Below, piece by piece: positions 60,280 to 64,000 of a stretch of DNA of 64,000 nucleotides; positions within the stretch are counted from its first letter, which is position 1, and every line of letters starts with the position of its first letter. Position numbers and translations under genes: made by a program. This stretch comes from Streptomyces sp. Sge12. Lineage in GTDB: Bacteria > Actinomycetota > Actinomycetes > Streptomycetales > Streptomycetaceae. The DNA lies in assembly GCF_002080455.1 (NCBI RefSeq), contig NZ_CP020555.1, forward strand, positions 3,774,001 to 3,838,000, given 5' to 3'. Below the pieces are notes generated by a model that searched no databases, was not told where the DNA came from, and was given only the letters and a program-made list of their open reading frames with translations.

Positions 60280-61130
60280 CGGGGCACGGTCAGCGTCCAT
60301 GCCCCCGGCCGCAGGGTCCACGTACGGCGGCGGACCGGTCCGGTCATCGCCGCGTCGGCGCGGTAGCGGAAGTCCGCGCCCGACACCGTCACCGTCTGCG
60401 CCCTCACCGTCACCGTCGAGTCGGCGGTGGCGCCGCCGCCGGTGCGCACCACGACCTCCGCCGGGCCGCCGTCGTCCCGCGTGCGAACCGAGACGTCCTC
60501 CACGGGCCGGTCCAGGTCGGCCAGCACCACCCCGTCGGCCTCGACGCGCAGCCGGTGACGGCTCGTGCCCGTGCCGCCGGCCGCCGCCACCGGGCGGACC
60601 AGCGTCCGCACCAGCGAGCGGTACGCACTCCACACCGACGGCCCCGCGGGCCGCGGGACCCCGTGCACCGGCGGGATCCGCAGCGCGCCCAGCACCACCC
60701 CGTCGCTGTCGTCGACCAGCAGGTCGCAGATCCGCACCGACCCGTCGAGCACCGCCCGGGCCGCGGAGACGGCCGAAAGTGGCACGCCGAGGGACCTCGC
60801 CAGCCCCAGCGACCCCACCGGGCCCACGGGAACCAGCGCCAGAGGTCCCTCGCCCAGCCCCCGCTCCCGGTGCAACAGCCCCACGGTGCGCACCAGCGCC
60901 CGATCGTCACCGACGATCACCAGCCGCCGATGACCCCGGCGGGCAAGCGCCCGCGCAAATTCCTCCTGCGAATCCGGGAGGCAGATTTTCGCTGCCGCGC
61001 CCGCTGACAACACATCCTTCGCGATCCGCACGGACTCGCCGTCAAGACGGCGGGCGACCGGGTCGACGAGCACGAGCAGACCGCCTACCGGCGCGCCCGC
61101 ATGGCTCATGGTGGGCTCTGGAGCCGACAC
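60276..61130 (-). CDS. Degenerate diacylglycerol-kinase-like protein
   Basis: A 284-residue protein with the two-domain DAGK/YegS layout: VLVDPVARR, a nucleotide-binding region, and a C-terminal beta sandwich (VTVRAQTVTVSGADFRYRADAA). The catalytic GGDGT loop reads VGDDRAL and the downstream GTGNDFA motif reads GPVGSLGLA, so both key glycines and the conserved Asp are lost; it should be inactive as a kinase. GTG at 61130 with AGGAAGGAC upstream is preferred over ATG at 61109. Divergent from purA. Confidence 0.75.
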   Translation of the reverse strand: MSAPEPTMSHAGAPVGGLLVLVDPVARRLDGESVRIAKDVLSAGAAAKICLPDSQEEFARALARRGHRRLVIVGDDRALVRTVGLLHRERGLGEGPLALVPVGPVGSLGLARSLGVPLSAVSAARAVLDGSVRICDLLVDDSDGVVLGALRIPPVHGVPRPAGPSVWSAYRSLVRTLVRPVAAAGGTGTSRHRLRVEADGVVLADLDRPVEDVSVRTRDDGGPAEVVVRTGGGATADSTVTVRAQTVTVSGADFRYRADAAMTGPVRRRTWTLRPGAWTLTVPR

Positions 61131-61153
61131 CTCGGTCCTTCCTCGGGTAGCAT
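61124..61153 (+). promoter_or_regulatory. Possible purA promoter
   Basis: CCGACA (61124-61129) and TAGCAT (61148-61153), spaced 18 bases, are fair -35 and -10 boxes for the main sigma factor. Transcription would begin near 61160, at the foot of a hairpin. Confidence 0.4.
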
Positions 61154-61164
61154 CTTTGTGCAAG

Positions 61165-61192
61165 AGGCCCTTGCGCTATTGCGCCAGGGCCT
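61165..61192 (+). promoter_or_regulatory. Hairpin at the 5' end of the purA leader
   Basis: AGGCCCT-TGCGC-TATT-GCGC-C-AGGGCCT: a near-perfect 11-12 bp stem with a 4-base loop, about 100 bases before purA. There is no T-tract. It may stabilise the mRNA or act as a control element. Confidence 0.55.
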
Positions 61193-61293
61193 TCGTCTAT
61201 TCCGGGGTACCGGTCCGACGGCTCAGCCTGCGGTGTACATCGTCGTACGCCCCCTGACCTTGGACATGCCCCATCCGGAAGAGGTGTACGCCT

Positions 61294-62577
<1,284 letters not shown>

Positions 62578-62611
62578 TACCGGGCAGTCCCGGGCAGTCC
62601 CGACCGGACCC

Positions 62612-62653
62612 CCGAAGGGGCGGCAGGCGCATCCGCGCCCGCCGCCCCTTCGG
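62612..62653 (+). terminator. Hairpin terminator after purA
   Basis: A 13-bp perfect stem (CCGAAGGGGCGGC 62612-62624 with 62641-62653) and an inner GGCGC/GCGCC pair, 35 bases past the stop. Confidence 0.85.
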
Positions 62654-62819
62654 CGTTCACCGGGGGGGGCCGCGCCGGCCGCGGTGGCCGCGAAAAAGTG
62701 CCGGACGAAATTTTCCCGTCCCCTGTCACATTCGGGCGCGCGCATGGGTCAGTGCGGTGTGGACCCCGATCGAGACCCCGATCGGGAGTCGCCCCGACAC
62801 CGACCGAAGGACAGCAGAC

Positions 62820-63308
62820 ATGGCGAACACCTCCATCTCGCGGATGCCCAACCCGGCCGAGTTCGTCCCCGAGCTGAACGACATCAGCGCCGCCCTGTTC
62901 CGGGCCACGGGCAACCGCTCGGTCCCGCGCACCACCATGAGCCTGGTCCACCTGCGGGCCGGGCAGATCGTCGGCAACACCTACCTGACCATCCTGAACA
63001 CCGGCTTCCTCCGCAAGGCCGGGGAGTCCGAGGAGCGCATCACCGCCGTCTCCTCCTGGCAGGACGCCCCCTACTTCACGGACGCCGAGCGCGCCGCCCT
63101 CGCCCTCGTGGAGGCCACCCTCCAGCCCGCCCCGCACGGGCGGGAGCGGGTCACCGACGAGCTGTACGCCGAGGTCGCCGCGCACTACGACGAGAAGGCC
63201 CTGGCCACCCTCACGATCGCGATCGGGCAGATCAACTTCTTCATCGCCCTGGCGGTCATCGGCAAGCCGCAGCCGGTCGCCTCGCTGGCCGACGAGCAGT
63301 GGGACTAG
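62820..63308 (+). CDS. Carboxymuconolactone-decarboxylase-fold protein lacking CxxC
   Basis: A 162-residue helical protein of the CMD/AhpD family (ADAERAALALVEATL-like helix FTDAERAALALVEAT, TIAIGQINFFIALAV). Where AhpD-type members have the CxxC redox pair this one reads LRAGQIVGNTYLTIL, with no cysteine. A peroxidase-type activity is therefore not expected. The ATG at 62820 has GAAGGAC upstream. Confidence 0.8.
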   Translation: MANTSISRMPNPAEFVPELNDISAALFRATGNRSVPRTTMSLVHLRAGQIVGNTYLTILNTGFLRKAGESEERITAVSSWQDAPYFTDAERAALALVEATLQPAPHGRERVTDELYAEVAAHYDEKALATLTIAIGQINFFIALAVIGKPQPVASLADEQWD

Positions 63309-63331
63309 CCCCCACCCCCCGGCGGGGGCCT

Positions 63332-63356
63332 CGGCCCGCCCCAGCAGGGCGGGCCG
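63332..63356 (+). terminator. Hairpin terminator after CMD-fold gene
   Basis: A 10-bp perfect stem (CGGCCCGCCC/GGGCGGGCCG) with a 5-base loop, 24 bases past the stop. Confidence 0.7.
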
Positions 63357-63454
63357 GCTCTCGGGGGGCGGGTTCCGGGTGGGCGGAAATATGATGTGCA
63401 CGGGCTGTGCACGCAGCGGAAGCAGGGACGGATGGATGCATCTCGGAGCGTTCC

Positions 63455-64000
63455 GTGAGTCCTCGCCGTGCCCCGCGGGCGGCCAGCGCCGACCTGCTCA
63501 GCACCCTCGGACGGCTCGCCGACCAGGCCCGCCGCGGGGTGGAGCTCCAGCAGGCCCGGGTGGACCTGGCCGAGGCGCTGCAGAGCGAGATGCTGCCCGC
63601 CTCCCTGCCCGCGCTGCCGGGCCTGCGCACCGCGGCCCGGTACTCGCCGGCCCGGCACGGCCTGGACATCGGCGGCGACTGGTATGACGGCTTCAAGCTG
63701 CCGGAGGGTGCGCTCGCCTTCTGCATCGGTGACGTCCAGGGGCACGACGTGGAGGCGGCCGCCTTCATGGGGCAGGTGCGGATCTGTCTGCGTGCCGTGG
63801 CCGGTGTCGTCGTCGATCCGGGCGAGGTGCTGAGCCGGGCCAACGAGGTGCTGCTCTCCATGGACCGCGAGCTCTTCGCGACCTGCACCCTGCTCCGCTT
63901 CGATCCGGAGACCCGGGAGCTGGAGACCGCCCGGGCCGGCCATGTCCCGGCGGTCTGGGCCACCGTCGACGGCGCCTACGGCATAGCCGAGGACGACGGC
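63455..64000 (+). CDS. SpoIIE-type PP2C phosphatase (3' end cut by window)
   Basis: At least 182 codons. After a short helical stretch (LADQARRGVELQQARVDLAEALQ) comes the PPM/SpoIIE fold: GLDIGGDWYDGF with the metal-binding Asp, and FCIGDVQGHDVEAAAFMGQVR. Such proteins dephosphorylate anti-sigma-factor antagonists. No GAF or PAS sensor precedes it within this start. GTG at 63455 with GGAG upstream is the only good start after an in-frame stop. The C-terminus is outside the window. Confidence 0.88.
   Translation, partial: MSPRRAPRAASADLLSTLGRLADQARRGVELQQARVDLAEALQSEMLPASLPALPGLRTAARYSPARHGLDIGGDWYDGFKLPEGALAFCIGDVQGHDVEAAAFMGQVRICLRAVAGVVVDPGEVLSRANEVLLSMDRELFATCTLLRFDPETRELETARAGHVPAVWATVDGAYGIAEDDG

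Noticed and set aside
57781..60366. 861-codon rightward frame inside the UvrA-like gene
   Set aside because: Arg/Pro/His-rich shadow; the UvrA-like frame has both Walker A and signature motifs.

Overview
The window is about 72% GC by eye, with strongly GC-biased third codon positions, frequent GTG starts and a WhiB-like developmental regulator. Together these point to a Streptomyces chromosome, in a core rather than an arm region. Gene order around acs, crp, wblA, ask-asd, recR and purA follows, from memory, the S. coelicolor core. I saw no transposase, phage module, CRISPR array or rRNA. One tRNA gene (tRNA-Pro, anticodon CGG) is present.

Layout. 1-8.1 kb: a partial deacetylase-like lipoprotein, a SulP transporter fused to a carbonic anhydrase, acetyl-CoA synthetase (acs), an NhaA antiporter and a holin-X-type membrane protein. 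8.1-24.4 kb: an epoxide-hydrolase-like enzyme, a MarP-type serine protease, NUDIX enzymes, endonuclease III (nth), Crp, a nucleotidyltransferase-fold protein, a leftward cluster (NUDIX, metallo-beta-lactamase, L12-like, DUF4177, RidA), a pair of ArsA-like ATPases, wblA, a class A penicillin-binding protein, a YqeY protein and a phosphoesterase. 24.4-31 kb: a Pr6Pr membrane protein, tRNA-Pro, small unknowns, an HD protein, cytosine deaminase, an S9 peptidase and a SURF1 protein. 31-41.3 kb: a SigE-family sigma factor with a membrane partner, the ask-asd operon, the ybaB-recR-DUF5063 operon, a SLATT-type membrane protein, a GntR regulator and a class III aminotransferase.

41.4-64 kb is more accessory: a DJ-1/MarR pair, a Ser/Thr kinase, a VCBS remnant, a chain of overlapping genes (secreted hydrolase, membrane acyltransferase, histidine kinase, response regulator) followed by a second paralogous kinase-regulator pair, a P450, a GbsR/MarR-controlled ABC exporter, an AraC-VOC-UvrA-like cassette, a degenerate diacylglycerol-kinase-like protein, purA, a carboxymuconolactone-decarboxylase-fold protein and a truncated SpoIIE-type phosphatase.

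Several units look translationally coupled through ATGA/GTGA overlaps: NUDIX-MBL-L12-like, DUF4177-RidA, the ArsA-like pair, sigma/partner, ask-asd, and each kinase-regulator pair. The most unusual points are an Asd homologue with changed substrate-pocket residues, an in-frame internal start in ask that would give a separate beta subunit, a kinase-dead DAGK-like protein, the four-gene hydrolase/acyltransferase/two-component chain, and a perfect palindrome between the ABC exporter and its regulator. All functions are inferred from sequence alone; no database search was run.
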